A DNA stretch of 9,256 nucleotides from Candidatus Poseidoniaceae archaeon (GTDB lineage Archaea > Thermoplasmatota > Poseidoniia > Poseidoniales > Poseidoniaceae). Under the pieces are notes generated by a model, which did not search any database, was not told where the DNA came from, and was given only the letters and a program-made list of their open reading frames with translations. How positions within the stretch are numbered: the first letter of the stretch is position 1; the number at the start of each line of letters is the position of its first letter. Shown piece after piece: positions 1 to 7,170 of this stretch. The DNA lies in NCBI GenBank assembly GCA_022425585.1, contig JAKMFF010000117.1:1-9256 (forward strand). Reading direction: 5' to 3'. The position numbers and the translations under genes are program-made.

Positions 1-424
1 GCACATCGCTATCATCAATTTTTTGCGGCTCAAGAAGATCTTCTACAGCCACTTCTTGGACTTCACTTACTGTTGGTTTGAAACGTTCGAGGAATGCTGC
101 TCCTTCTGTTGGTGCATCAAGAGCAGCCAGCGCATTCTTGGTTAGTTGAGCGGCTGGAGGCATGGCTCTGGCTCGCTCTTCCGCCTTTTGTCGTTGAATG
201 ATGGCCAGTGCCTCAGCTTGTTCACGTTCAGCCGCCATTTCGGCTTCAACAGCCTGCCACATTTTGGTTTCTTTGAATTTTTCACGCTTCTCTTGTAAAA
301 CTTCGATTTGACGACGACTAGGCCGGTCATATAGTTTCCAAAAGCAGTATACTAGAAATAGGAAGGCAATAGAAACAAGTAGACCGGTAATTAGTGTGGT
401 AACGAGGTTAGACACCTCAATCAT
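1..424 (-). CDS. Membrane-anchored coiled-coil protein after NSS transporter (3' end missing)
   Basis: An open frame of 141 codons starts at ATG 422-424 and runs without a stop off the left edge, so the C-terminus is missing. The protein has one hydrophobic helix at residues 8-29 and a basic turn (KLYDRPSRR). A highly charged Glu/Lys/Gln/Ala-rich stretch at about 37-88 looks like a coiled coil. After it come an MPPAAQ break and an acidic tail. It lies 11 bases after the NSS transporter stop in the same direction, so the two are probably co-transcribed. Some bacterial NSS transporters (MetP) need a small one-helix partner (MetS) encoded next door. The position is analogous, but this protein is longer and shows no MetS sequence I recognise. 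I infer a transporter accessory or scaffold role only from context. A GTG at codon 4 may be the true start (see the Shine-Dalgarno entry). Confidence 0.75.
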   Translation of the reverse strand, partial: MIEVSNLVTTLITGLLVSIAFLFLVYCFWKLYDRPSRRQIEVLQEKREKFKETKMWQAVEAEMAAEREQAEALAIIQRQKAEERARAMPPAAQLTKNALAALDAPTEGAAFLERFKPTVSEVQEVAVEDLLEPQKIDDSDV

Positions 425-429
425 CCTCC
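425..429 (-). promoter_or_regulatory. Shine-Dalgarno GGAGG deciding the start of the coiled-coil gene
   Basis: GGAGG touches the ATG at 422-424 directly, which is too close for normal initiation. The in-frame GTG at 413-415 sits 9 bases from it. The GTG may therefore be the real start, giving a protein three residues shorter. Confidence 0.5.
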
Positions 430-435
430 ACTCAA

Positions 436-2142
436 TCAAACTACTTCAGCTTCAAACACCGCATCTTCTGATGCTAGATGCTCAAACCCTGGCACTAACT
501 CTCCAAGTTCAAACACTCGGTCATCATCGCCACCAGGTAAAGTAGAGATGTCGACTTCTGCACCCTCTGGGATATTTCTGAAAATCGGCCTTTGAATTAG
601 GTACTTGTTGAGGAATATGAAAGAAATAGCCACCACTCCCCAGAAAGCGAGAATAATTCCAAGTCCCTTCGGATTACCTGGGTTCCATACGTCATCTGTA
701 TTAGCGATCATATCACCAAAGTAAGAGACCATCAAGACGGTGAACAGAATTGGGAACGCGATGTAGAGTAAAATATCCCACCAGCGACCAACAACGATAT
801 CATTGTCTCCGGTATTGATGAAATCATCACGGAAGGCTGAAACCCCAACGCCGAGATATCCCTTGAAGCCACCGGGTGCTTCTCCAGCGGCAACTTGAGC
901 CTTCCAGCGAAGATAACCATATTTCCAAATTGAGAAGGCAATAAATAATCCTGAGAACATCAATCCATAGCCCCATATGTGATCTTGAACTTCCAAGAAT
1001 TCAGGGAACGCAACTCCCGCTGAATCTAATTTAATCCACATTACAGCTGAAGGTAGTCCAAAGATGAATAGCGCAAGACCGGTGATTGCTACTGAGCGCT
1101 CACGATTGTAGCCGTGGTCAACGAAATTTCTGACACACAATTCGACTGTTGAAATCATTGAAGTTAGGGCAGCAAATGATAGTGCTAGGAAGAATCCGGC
1201 CATCATAACAAATGGCCCAATTGAGCCACCTGGAGCTTGGGCGAATACTTCTGGTAGTGCAAGGAAAGTAATTGCTGAGGAACCACCAGTTACGGTTGCC
1301 AGTGGGTCGCTGCTAACTGCGAAGATAGAAGACAATACTGCTAGCCCAGCAATAATTGAAATACTGTTATTGGCAAGTCCCATAGTAAATGCATTAAGGA
1401 CAGTATCCTCATCTTTTCTCATGTATACCGCATAGGTAATTGCCATACCCATTCCAGCAGAACAAGACCAAGCAGATTGCGATAAGGCATTAATCCATAT
1501 TTCGGGCTCAAACAGTAAATCTGGGTCGACTGAGAACATGAATGTCGCACCGTCTAAAGTTCCGTCTTCAAAGTCCATCCACAACGACAGGAATAGTGAC
1601 ATGAATAACAATACAAACAGGGAAATCATCAGTACTACGTTGACTTTTTCAATCGCTTTTGCACCTTTCCAGATTGCCGCTAAAGTAAGACAAATTACGA
1701 TGAATTGGAAAAATATTACTTGACCTGGGTTTTGCAGAAAAGAATTCCACACCTCAGTGGTATCTACCCCTTCACCGGTCAGTCCACCAGTAATTCCCAG
1801 TTGGAAATATTTGATAGTCCAACCTGCGACAATGGCATAATAAAATCCTATGGCTGTTGAAATCCATGCTGTCCACAGACCCATCCAAGCGAATTTCTTA
1901 CCGGCAAATATTCTGAAGGTACCAATTGTACCGGTACGACTTCGCTTACCCATAGCAAACTCGGCAATTACCAGTGGTATGGACCAAGCAAACAAGAAAA
2001 TTAGCCAAGGGATTAGGAATGTTCCTCCACCGTTTGCTCCAACCATTCTTGGAAATCGCCAAATGTTTCCAGTACCGATTGCCGCGCCAATAGAAGCGAA
2101 GATTAGACCTAAACGGCCGTTAAACTGATCTGATTGAGCCAC
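436..2142 (-). CDS. Sodium-dependent amino-acid symporter, NSS/SNF family
   Basis: 568 residues with about 12 membrane helices, the usual NSS (LeuT-fold) architecture. It imports an amino acid or related solute with Na+ across the cytoplasmic membrane. TM1 carries the family signature (GAAIGTGNIWRFP at 19-31, then NGGG). By motif alignment with LeuT, N26 matches Na1-site N27, N258 matches N286, and A324, T327 and S328 match the Na2-site residues. Y102 matches substrate-gate Y108. The TM6 unwound segment reads WSCSAGMG (225-232). S262 stands where chloride-independent LeuT has Glu290 and chloride-dependent SERT has Ser372. The C-terminus adds an acidic tail of about 50 residues after TM12. Translation starts at GTG 2140-2142 behind a very strong Shine-Dalgarno. 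It lies 14 bases after an M14 carboxypeptidase gene and 11 bases before the coiled-coil gene. The substrate cannot be named from sequence alone. Confidence 0.95.
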   Translation of the reverse strand: MAQSDQFNGRLGLIFASIGAAIGTGNIWRFPRMVGANGGGTFLIPWLIFLFAWSIPLVIAEFAMGKRSRTGTIGTFRIFAGKKFAWMGLWTAWISTAIGFYYAIVAGWTIKYFQLGITGGLTGEGVDTTEVWNSFLQNPGQVIFFQFIVICLTLAAIWKGAKAIEKVNVVLMISLFVLLFMSLFLSLWMDFEDGTLDGATFMFSVDPDLLFEPEIWINALSQSAWSCSAGMGMAITYAVYMRKDEDTVLNAFTMGLANNSISIIAGLAVLSSIFAVSSDPLATVTGGSSAITFLALPEVFAQAPGGSIGPFVMMAGFFLALSFAALTSMISTVELCVRNFVDHGYNRERSVAITGLALFIFGLPSAVMWIKLDSAGVAFPEFLEVQDHIWGYGLMFSGLFIAFSIWKYGYLRWKAQVAAGEAPGGFKGYLGVGVSAFRDDFINTGDNDIVVGRWWDILLYIAFPILFTVLMVSYFGDMIANTDDVWNPGNPKGLGIILAFWGVVAISFIFLNKYLIQRPIFRNIPEGAEVDISTLPGGDDDRVFELGELVPGFEHLASEDAVFEAEVV

Positions 2143-2143
2143 G

Positions 2144-2153
2144 GGATCACCTC
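2144..2153 (-). promoter_or_regulatory. Strong Shine-Dalgarno for the NSS transporter
   Basis: Read on the minus strand this is GAGGTGATCC, complementary over 10 bases to the conserved 16S rRNA 3' tail GGATCACCTC. The core GAGGTGAT ends three bases before the GTG start. It sits between the carboxypeptidase TAA and the GTG, supporting translation of the second gene of an operon and the unusual GTG start. Confidence 0.8.
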
Positions 2154-2156
2154 GGC

Positions 2157-4346
2157 TTATTTGCCGTCCTCCAAGAGAGCCTCGGAGAACTCTTTGTCGT
2201 TTTCATCAACCAGCATCATCCGCAGACATATCGCAAGACCACCCCAAACGAAACTGGTGACTAAAAAGAACATGAACAATGCACCAAAGAGTGTGCCATA
2301 ATCAGCTCGATAATCAACCTCTAGAACGTAATATTCACCATTAGCAGGATAGAGGTACAAATCACCACCGCCAAGTGTCCCCAGCATTGCTTTGTAGTGA
2401 ACTTCTCCTGAAACTGTATCTTCAACTGGGAGGTTTGACCGTATGACTGTCCCATTTTCTCCGTTCAATAAATTACATATCGATGTAGTTTCCTCAAACA
2501 TTGCCATTGACCATTCTGTAGTAGACCATTCCTTTGGCCCATAGTCACTTTGCAGACGGGTTGGTTGTACTGTACGATACATTACATGAGATACTGATTG
2601 GTCTAGGGAATAGGCAAATCCGTTGGCGACGCACATGTCAACTGGAATACTACCGGTACTTGGGACATTTACCATGCTAGGCATTTGGATAAATTGGTTT
2701 TGAGAAATGTTAGCAATTCCTAAATCTGCTCGCTCTCGTGGATTATCGGCAATCTCTGTCATGTAGAACCCAGTACCCAGATTTCGAACCGCAATATGAT
2801 CGATGTCATCCTCATGTTGATGGAATGCTGTACCTATTTCAGAGGTATAACAATACGAGCCATGGACACCATAATGCCAGTCACAGAAATCTCCAGTTGT
2901 TGGATATAGGTCTGATGATTGCATATTGGTGTAATCGGTCATTTCTGCCAACTTATCGCCATGGTAAACCAATTGATCGTGATCTGTAGTTTCACAATCG
3001 GTGCAATGGCCCCATGGGTAAAGAATCAATTCAGAGTAGGAGTGGTGGGTAAGAGTAGATTTGAATTCACTGGCACCATTACCAACATCATCATTCATTT
3101 CAGTTAAATCTTGAATGAATCTAGTTTCTGGCTCTGAATTACCGCCGGCCCAATCTTCATCAGTTCGACCATCATTGTCATCATCTTCACCATCAACGTT
3201 ATCCTCATTGATGGCTCCGTCACCATCGTTATCTTGGGTATCATATGGCCCTGTGTAAACATCATTATTGGCAATTCCAGCCCGTTCATCTTCTGAAGGG
3301 GTGCAGGTACCAGGAATCAATGGAACTGTAGCACCAAGAGGCGCGCCCCATTCGAACTGATAGTTACGATTCAAATCAACGCCATCACAATCTTCGTCAA
3401 CTTCTTCGTTAAAATCTGGCAGTAGGTCTGGCCCGTTATTTCTCAAATTCTTTCTCCAGCCACCACTTGGGCAAGACTCCCAAGCCGGAGCAGGGCAGAA
3501 TACTTCACGGTCGTAGATGTTGCCATCAACATTCAGCATAGGAATAAGATAGATTTCTCTAGTGTTGATAAGATCGGTAATAAACTGCTCAGAATAGTCT
3601 TCATCCACTCCAAGGTCACCTGGCCCACAGTTGGTGCCATCGCCATTGGAGTCTTGGTAATTAGTAGGGGAGGTGGCAAGAGCAAGACAGTCGCCGTCAT
3701 CATCGAGGATTCCGTCGTTGTTTGCGTCGCCCCACGGATCTTCATCAACAAGACCGTCTCCATCATTATCATAACCAATATTGTTGTAAGAGAAAGCGAT
3801 GACTTCCAACTGCATTAGAGCAACAGTGTAAGACATCCACTCTCTTGCGTGGTGATTACCAACAATCATGACGTCGTGTCGGTCAGCATAATTGCCATTG
3901 TCGCCAACAAATTCATTGTATTCTCCGTTTTGAACATCACCAGTAATCTTCATCCATGGGGATGAATATCCATAATACCAGCCTTCGTAAGTATCTGCAG
4001 TGACCGTTTCGCCGCGTGCATTAACGCCACCTAACAAGCCTTCATGGAATTCAAAGATATCTGGATTCTCTTGTTCAAGTTGCAGCATCAAAGCCTTGGT
4101 TGTTTCATAGGTGTGGTATTCTTTGAATTGCCTATCTCGGTCCGATTCTGGCGCCCAAGGGAATATTTCATTGGAATAATCTTCTGACCAAATATCGGTC
4201 GGCTCTAGACCTGATGGCTCGTCTTGAGCAAGTGATGAAGCAACCATCGGCGTCATCAAAGAAAGCAGTAACGGAAGGCACAACAGCACACCAAAAGATG
4301 GCCTTGTCTTTAACGCAACAATTGGAGATTTACTATTCGACGACAT
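2157..4346 (-). CDS. Secreted, membrane-anchored M14 zinc carboxypeptidase with Asp-rich Ca-type loops
   Basis: 729 residues. A signal peptide covers about 1-40 (hydrophobic 18-38, likely cleavage near SLA-QD). The M14 catalytic domain follows. H166 and E169 (HAREW) and H435 (HHSYSE) match the zinc ligands of carboxypeptidase A; R298, N326 and R327 match its substrate-carboxylate binders; Y481 matches Y248 and E503 (YTSEIG) the general base. The catalytic set is complete. Two Asp-rich insertions interrupt the domain (about 192-250 and 369-400). Many Cys suggest disulfides. A beta-rich region at about 540-680 precedes one helix at 684-707 and a short charged tail, so the enzyme is probably anchored with its catalytic part outside. 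It would release C-terminal amino acids from peptides, and the following NSS transporter would take them up (inferred). The S1' position aligns with C488 (Ile255 in carboxypeptidase A), so specificity is uncertain. The 75 bases upstream show no good Shine-Dalgarno and only a weak TATA-like CTCAAAG. Confidence 0.93.
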   Translation of the reverse strand: MSSNSKSPIVALKTRPSFGVLLCLPLLLSLMTPMVASSLAQDEPSGLEPTDIWSEDYSNEIFPWAPESDRDRQFKEYHTYETTKALMLQLEQENPDIFEFHEGLLGGVNARGETVTADTYEGWYYGYSSPWMKITGDVQNGEYNEFVGDNGNYADRHDVMIVGNHHAREWMSYTVALMQLEVIAFSYNNIGYDNDGDGLVDEDPWGDANNDGILDDDGDCLALATSPTNYQDSNGDGTNCGPGDLGVDEDYSEQFITDLINTREIYLIPMLNVDGNIYDREVFCPAPAWESCPSGGWRKNLRNNGPDLLPDFNEEVDEDCDGVDLNRNYQFEWGAPLGATVPLIPGTCTPSEDERAGIANNDVYTGPYDTQDNDGDGAINEDNVDGEDDDNDGRTDEDWAGGNSEPETRFIQDLTEMNDDVGNGASEFKSTLTHHSYSELILYPWGHCTDCETTDHDQLVYHGDKLAEMTDYTNMQSSDLYPTTGDFCDWHYGVHGSYCYTSEIGTAFHQHEDDIDHIAVRNLGTGFYMTEIADNPRERADLGIANISQNQFIQMPSMVNVPSTGSIPVDMCVANGFAYSLDQSVSHVMYRTVQPTRLQSDYGPKEWSTTEWSMAMFEETTSICNLLNGENGTVIRSNLPVEDTVSGEVHYKAMLGTLGGGDLYLYPANGEYYVLEVDYRADYGTLFGALFMFFLVTSFVWGGLAICLRMMLVDENDKEFSEALLEDGK
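3147..3242 (-). other. Second Asp-rich Ca-binding-type insertion in the M14 domain
   Basis: This encodes residues 369-400, with two DxDxDGxxxED-type loops (around DNDGDGAINED and DDDNDGRTDED). In ordinary M14 enzymes a YxGPxxxSEPET motif is continuous. Here YTGP (365-368) and SEPET (404-408) are split by this insert. The pattern is like thrombospondin type 3 or dockerin calcium loops, so calcium binding is inferred. Confidence 0.7.
3597..3773 (-). other. First Asp-rich Ca-binding-type insertion in the M14 domain
   Basis: This encodes residues 192-250, with three repeats (around DNDGDGLVDED, DANNDGILDDDGD and QDSNGDGTNC) ending in GVDED. It lies between the helix that follows HxxE and the strand IYLIPMLNVDGN, which in carboxypeptidase A are joined by a short connection. 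C220 and C240 may form a disulfide within it. Confidence 0.7.
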
Positions 4347-4421
4347 CCTATCGTGTTGGCGAAGTGCTTTGAGTTTTTGAAGCCGTCGTGCAATCGTACG
4401 GATGCCAAGAGCAGGATAACT

Positions 4422-4742
4422 TCAGATTAATTTGAGTATTTCTTCTGGCGGACGGCCAATAATTGCCTTGCCATCTTTCACCAGTACAGGCCTTTCCAGC
4501 AGCTTTGGTTTAGACCGCAATGCCTTGATTACCTCGTTTACTGAATCAACAGCAAAATCTAATTCTTTGAATTCTTTTTCTTGTTTACGGATAATCCCGA
4601 CTAGACTCGCTAGTATCGGCAAATCCTCTTTCATTATCCCTTCCTCAAGATAGCGGTGTTCTTGGAAAGATACTCCTTTGTCAGTCAATAATTTGACGGC
4701 TTGACGGGATTTTGAACACCGTGGATTATGGTATAATCTCAT
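4422..4742 (-). CDS. ArsC/YfgD-like thioredoxin-fold reductase
   Basis: 106 residues of the ArsC/Spx family, a cytoplasmic glutaredoxin-like fold. The N-terminus reads YHNPRCSKSR, with the single redox cysteine C9 and the C-S-K-S loop. R52, R84 (LLERPVLV) and R97 (IIGRPPE) match the three arginines that bind the oxyanion in E. coli ArsC (R60, R94, R107). The wording, including the ERPVLV and IGRPPE blocks, is nearer the E. coli YfgD branch than plasmid ArsC or Spx. Arsenate reduction is therefore plausible but unproven, and no arsB, acr3 or arsR gene is nearby. The length is slightly below the 110-140 usual for the family, but both conserved ends are present. The ATG is backed by a Shine-Dalgarno. 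It is divergent from the MscS gene (89 bases between starts) and 75 bases before the carboxypeptidase gene in the same direction. No T-rich terminator is seen in that gap. Confidence 0.9.
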   Translation of the reverse strand: MRLYHNPRCSKSRQAVKLLTDKGVSFQEHRYLEEGIMKEDLPILASLVGIIRKQEKEFKELDFAVDSVNEVIKALRSKPKLLERPVLVKDGKAIIGRPPEEILKLI

Positions 4743-4743
4743 A

Positions 4744-4753
4744 CCACCTCACC
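4744..4753 (-). promoter_or_regulatory. Shine-Dalgarno for the ArsC-like gene
   Basis: Read on the minus strand this is GGTGAGGTGG, just before ATG 4740-4742. It offers two registers: GGTGA with 6 bases spacing, or GAGGTG with 2. The first is the likelier. Confidence 0.65.
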
Positions 4754-4803
4754 AATACTGACAGTTAATGAATCAAACTGCGCGCCATTTACCTTAGAAT
4801 ACC

Positions 4804-4811
4804 TCTAAAGT
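4804..4811 (+). promoter_or_regulatory. Candidate TATA element for leaderless MscS transcript
   Basis: TCTAAAGT is centred about 24.5 bases before the MscS ATG. No Shine-Dalgarno lies before that ATG, which fits an archaeal leaderless mRNA starting at or next to the start codon. The match to a TATA box is modest. Confidence 0.35.
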
Positions 4812-4831
4812 AATGAGGCTGTGCACCAACC

Positions 4832-5929
4832 ATGACTGAGACAGATATTGCCACTCAAGCAGTGGATACAGTTGGTGTTAACCAGGCCACAGTTCTAGCC
4901 ATTATTGGCATAGTCCTTGCAGGTATTTTGGTTAGATTTTTGACCATGGCATTTGCTCCTTCATTATTGAAGAAAATTATTCGTTCCGAAAACCTACAGC
5001 ATAAAACTGTAAAAAATTCCGATAAAGCGTTAGGCTCAGCTGTTGGAGCATTGGTGTCTTATCTTCTAGCGATACAATTAGTAAATGCAGTAGAAGATGG
5101 CTCAACTACCTATGTGATGCCCGATATTATGATTACAATCTTGCCAAATATCTTCCAATTTATTATTGCGCTAGCAGTGGTAATTTGGGCATTTAGACTG
5201 GTCAATGTCATCCAAGATGTAGTACTTATTCTCGACAGTGATGGTGTTGCTGATAGCAGTGATAAGACATTAATTAGTGCTCTAGAGAGTGTAATGAGAT
5301 TTGTTATTGTCTTTATTGGATCGGTGTTCATTGCCGACGCAATTGGTCTGAACCTTACCTCACTAATTGCCGGATTAGGTATTTCTGGTCTGGCTCTGGC
5401 TCTTGCGGCAAAAGATACTATTTCCAATTTCTTTGGCGCAGTCACAGTATTACTTGACCGCCCGTTCAAAGTTGGTGATTGGGTAGTAGTAGGCGCGTCG
5501 CAGGGTGAAGTAATCGAAATCAATCTAAGAACCACCCTAATTAGAACCGGAATTGATACGGTAATTACCATTCCAAACGCCAATTTAGTTAGCACTCCAG
5601 TAGAGAATTATGGCAAGCGCAGATGGCGCAGATGGCAAAGCATGCTGCATTTTGACCTCAACTCCAACCCCGATAATGTCGAAGCATTTCGCGATGATGT
5701 ACTAAAATCAATTATGGAAAATGCTGCTACTATGAATGAAGACTCTTCTTGGTGTCGAGTCAATGATATTTCTGCCACCTCGATTGATGTTTCTCTGAAC
5801 CTATACTGGGACGTTCAAGGCGGTGCAGATGAGCGACAGGAAAAAGAAAAGTTCTTGCTTGAAGTTATGCAACTGGCCAAAAATCATGGATTAAGATTCT
5901 ATGATAACAGAATTAGACAACAGATGTAA
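4832..5929 (+). CDS. MscS-family mechanosensitive ion channel
   Basis: 365 residues. Hydrophobic helices lie at about 19-39, 66-86, 104-128 and 149-170. The pore-lining helix at about 174-206 (LIAGLGISGLALALAAKDTI) is rich in Gly and Ala like MscS TM3. The beta domain follows at about 207-260 (RPFKVGDWV, then EVIEINLRTTLIRT and ITIPNANL, the hallmark MscS blocks). A C-terminal alpha/beta domain completes it at about 268-365. Proteins of this family open under membrane tension and release solutes during hypo-osmotic shock. E. coli MscS has three helices and 286 residues; this one has about five and an N-terminal extension, so it is nearer the multi-helix MscS-like channels. Other ATG and GTG codons just upstream are out of frame. 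Its stop codon touches the stop of the convergent gene. Confidence 0.93.
   Translation: MTETDIATQAVDTVGVNQATVLAIIGIVLAGILVRFLTMAFAPSLLKKIIRSENLQHKTVKNSDKALGSAVGALVSYLLAIQLVNAVEDGSTTYVMPDIMITILPNIFQFIIALAVVIWAFRLVNVIQDVVLILDSDGVADSSDKTLISALESVMRFVIVFIGSVFIADAIGLNLTSLIAGLGISGLALALAAKDTISNFFGAVTVLLDRPFKVGDWVVVGASQGEVIEINLRTTLIRTGIDTVITIPNANLVSTPVENYGKRRWRRWQSMLHFDLNSNPDNVEAFRDDVLKSIMENAATMNEDSSWCRVNDISATSIDVSLNLYWDVQGGADERQEKEKFLLEVMQLAKNHGLRFYDNRIRQQM
5618..5635 (+). repeat. Tandem 9-base repeat within the MscS gene
   Basis: CGCAGATGG occurs twice in tandem, in frame, and encodes RRWRRW (residues 263-268) at the junction of the beta domain and the C-terminal domain. The repeat is exact. It could be a recent duplication or simply conserved protein sequence, since basic residues are common at this junction. 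Confidence 0.6.
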
Positions 5930-7150
5930 TCAGTAAGGATTGGGGTCTTTAGCCCAATAGATTTGATTGCTTAGAATGGCAAATAACAAACAACTTATGC
6001 CCGCAACTCCGGCAATCGTTGGGGATATTGATTCCATTCGCCAGGCAAAGAAAGCAATTACTGAGCCGATAATGCCACCCCAAAGTCCAGACTTCCACAG
6101 GCGAAGCACTCCCAAGTGGGCCTGTATTCTTGAGACATCACTAAGCCACTTTTGGGATTTCTTCCGCAAGGGCTCGTCCCCATACATACGTGCTTCACCA
6201 AGCGCCAATAATACCGCATGGTAACGCCAAATCCACGGACCACCAAGTAGGGTAGAGAGCGCCTTTTTGCTACGGTAATTATCGGGCGTAGTGGCTAACC
6301 ATGAATCTAATAATTCCTTTCTAGCAGTTTCATCCATCCCTTCTGCAAAGGAGATTTGCTGTTCAATCATCATCAGATGGGCCATTCCCGGCAAACGGTC
6401 CGACTCACACAGAATATGTTCTACCGGACTTCTTGAGTCGGCAATAAAATAAATCTCATCACCTTTTTTACCTAGCAATTCCAAGTCAAAATTCAGTCTT
6501 GGAAGCCCTACTGTTGCTGCACTGTGTGGGGCTCGCCAAAGAGTGCTGGTCTTCAACTCAGCTTCGATATCCTTCAATCGGTCGTTCCATCTACGCTCTG
6601 TATTAGGCGTAGAGAAATCATCGAGTGCAGCGTGGATTTGGCCAAGCATTCCAGCCAGTTTATTGGCCAACTTTACCTCACTTCCAGTGATGGTTTCCGC
6701 CAAATCATAAACTGCAACTCTGTCGTTTCCTTCGGTAAAGTAAACCATACTTGGCAAAATTACCGGTTGACTCTGTAATGCATTATTCCACGGTTCATGT
6801 CTAACCATCCTTGAGAGATCATTGCCCACTGAGAACGGTAAAACTCGAGCGATTTGTTGGTCATTTATCTGCAATAACAGGCCCTTTCGGTCTTCACGCA
6901 GGATGGATACCTCGGTTACTTTTGGCCATGTTCCGACTATTGCTGATTGACTTGGGGGCTGTGCCCACCAGTCAACAGTCAAGCAGCCCTGATAATTCCA
7001 GCAATAAATGGTGCCAAATTCAGTCCTAATTTTGCCTGAGTCAAACGGTTCTGAATCTTCATGAATGATGCCGCTTGGCCACCAAGGAGACTCGTCCATG
7101 GCAATGGGAGAGGCTCCACATTGACAAACTCTCACTTTTACCGGTGGCAT
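5930..7150 (-). CDS. Unrecognised membrane protein with kinase-like (APH/maltokinase-like) middle region
   Basis: 406 residues that I do not firmly recognise. The N-terminus has paired cysteines (C9, C11, C50, C56) that could hold a zinc. From about 80 to 325 the layout resembles the aminoglycoside-phosphotransferase/maltokinase fold. VYDLAE is followed by an LGQIHAAL helix (169-176). GLPRLNFDLELL (215-226) stands where HGDLxxxN would be, and IYFIADSRSP (233-242) where the metal-binding IDF/E segment would be. D222 and D238 could be the two catalytic aspartates. His, Gly and Asn of the first motif are missing, and no clear ATP-site Lys is seen in IARVLPF. Two membrane helices lie at about 353-370 and 377-397. 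The family call is tentative; an inactive or altered kinase fold tethered at the membrane is an inference. No Shine-Dalgarno precedes the ATG. The gene abuts MscS at its 3' end and is 19 bases from the divergent zinc-ribbon gene. Confidence 0.85.
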   Translation of the reverse strand: MPPVKVRVCQCGASPIAMDESPWWPSGIIHEDSEPFDSGKIRTEFGTIYCWNYQGCLTVDWWAQPPSQSAIVGTWPKVTEVSILREDRKGLLLQINDQQIARVLPFSVGNDLSRMVRHEPWNNALQSQPVILPSMVYFTEGNDRVAVYDLAETITGSEVKLANKLAGMLGQIHAALDDFSTPNTERRWNDRLKDIEAELKTSTLWRAPHSAATVGLPRLNFDLELLGKKGDEIYFIADSRSPVEHILCESDRLPGMAHLMMIEQQISFAEGMDETARKELLDSWLATTPDNYRSKKALSTLLGGPWIWRYHAVLLALGEARMYGDEPLRKKSQKWLSDVSRIQAHLGVLRLWKSGLWGGIIGSVIAFFAWRMESISPTIAGVAGISCLLFAILSNQIYWAKDPNPY

Positions 7151-7170
7151 AAAAGAGCGTTAGCATAAAA
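7147..7170 (+). repeat. GCATAAAA direct repeat in a 19-base divergent gap
   Basis: GCATAAAA occurs at 7147-7154 and 7163-7170, flanking GAGCGTTA. The pair spans nearly all the space between the two divergent start codons. Both copies look like TATA boxes on the plus strand, and their complement (TTTTATGC) could serve the minus strand. Whether this is a shared promoter, an operator or chance is not decidable here. Confidence 0.4.

Noticed and set aside
142..330. Minus-strand open frame of 62 codons near the left edge
   Set aside because: It lies in another frame of the coiled-coil gene, which has a clear membrane helix, a Shine-Dalgarno and an uninterrupted frame to the edge. The short frame gives a basic, featureless product.
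3533..3778. 81-codon minus-strand frame rich in Met, Thr and Leu
   Set aside because: It is a frame-shifted reading of the repeated Asp-Gly codons in the carboxypeptidase insert.
4347..4421. Possible hairpin or terminator between the ArsC-like and carboxypeptidase genes
   Set aside because: CGTGCAATCGTACG looks partly symmetrical but does not pair well, and no T-run follows on the transcribed strand.
4422..4742. Arsenic-resistance operon
   Set aside because: Only the ArsC-like gene is present, with no regulator or arsenite pump, and the sequence is nearer YfgD. An arsenic role is not supported by context.
5110..5595. 161-codon open frame antisense to the MscS gene
   Set aside because: It is entirely covered by the conserved MscS pore and beta domain. 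Its product is low-complexity, rich in Ile, Ser and Thr, with no domain. It is a mirror of the real coding pattern.
5618..5635. Microsatellite or phase-variation tract in the MscS gene
   Set aside because: There are only two 9-base units, and the unit length keeps the frame, so slippage would not switch the gene on or off.
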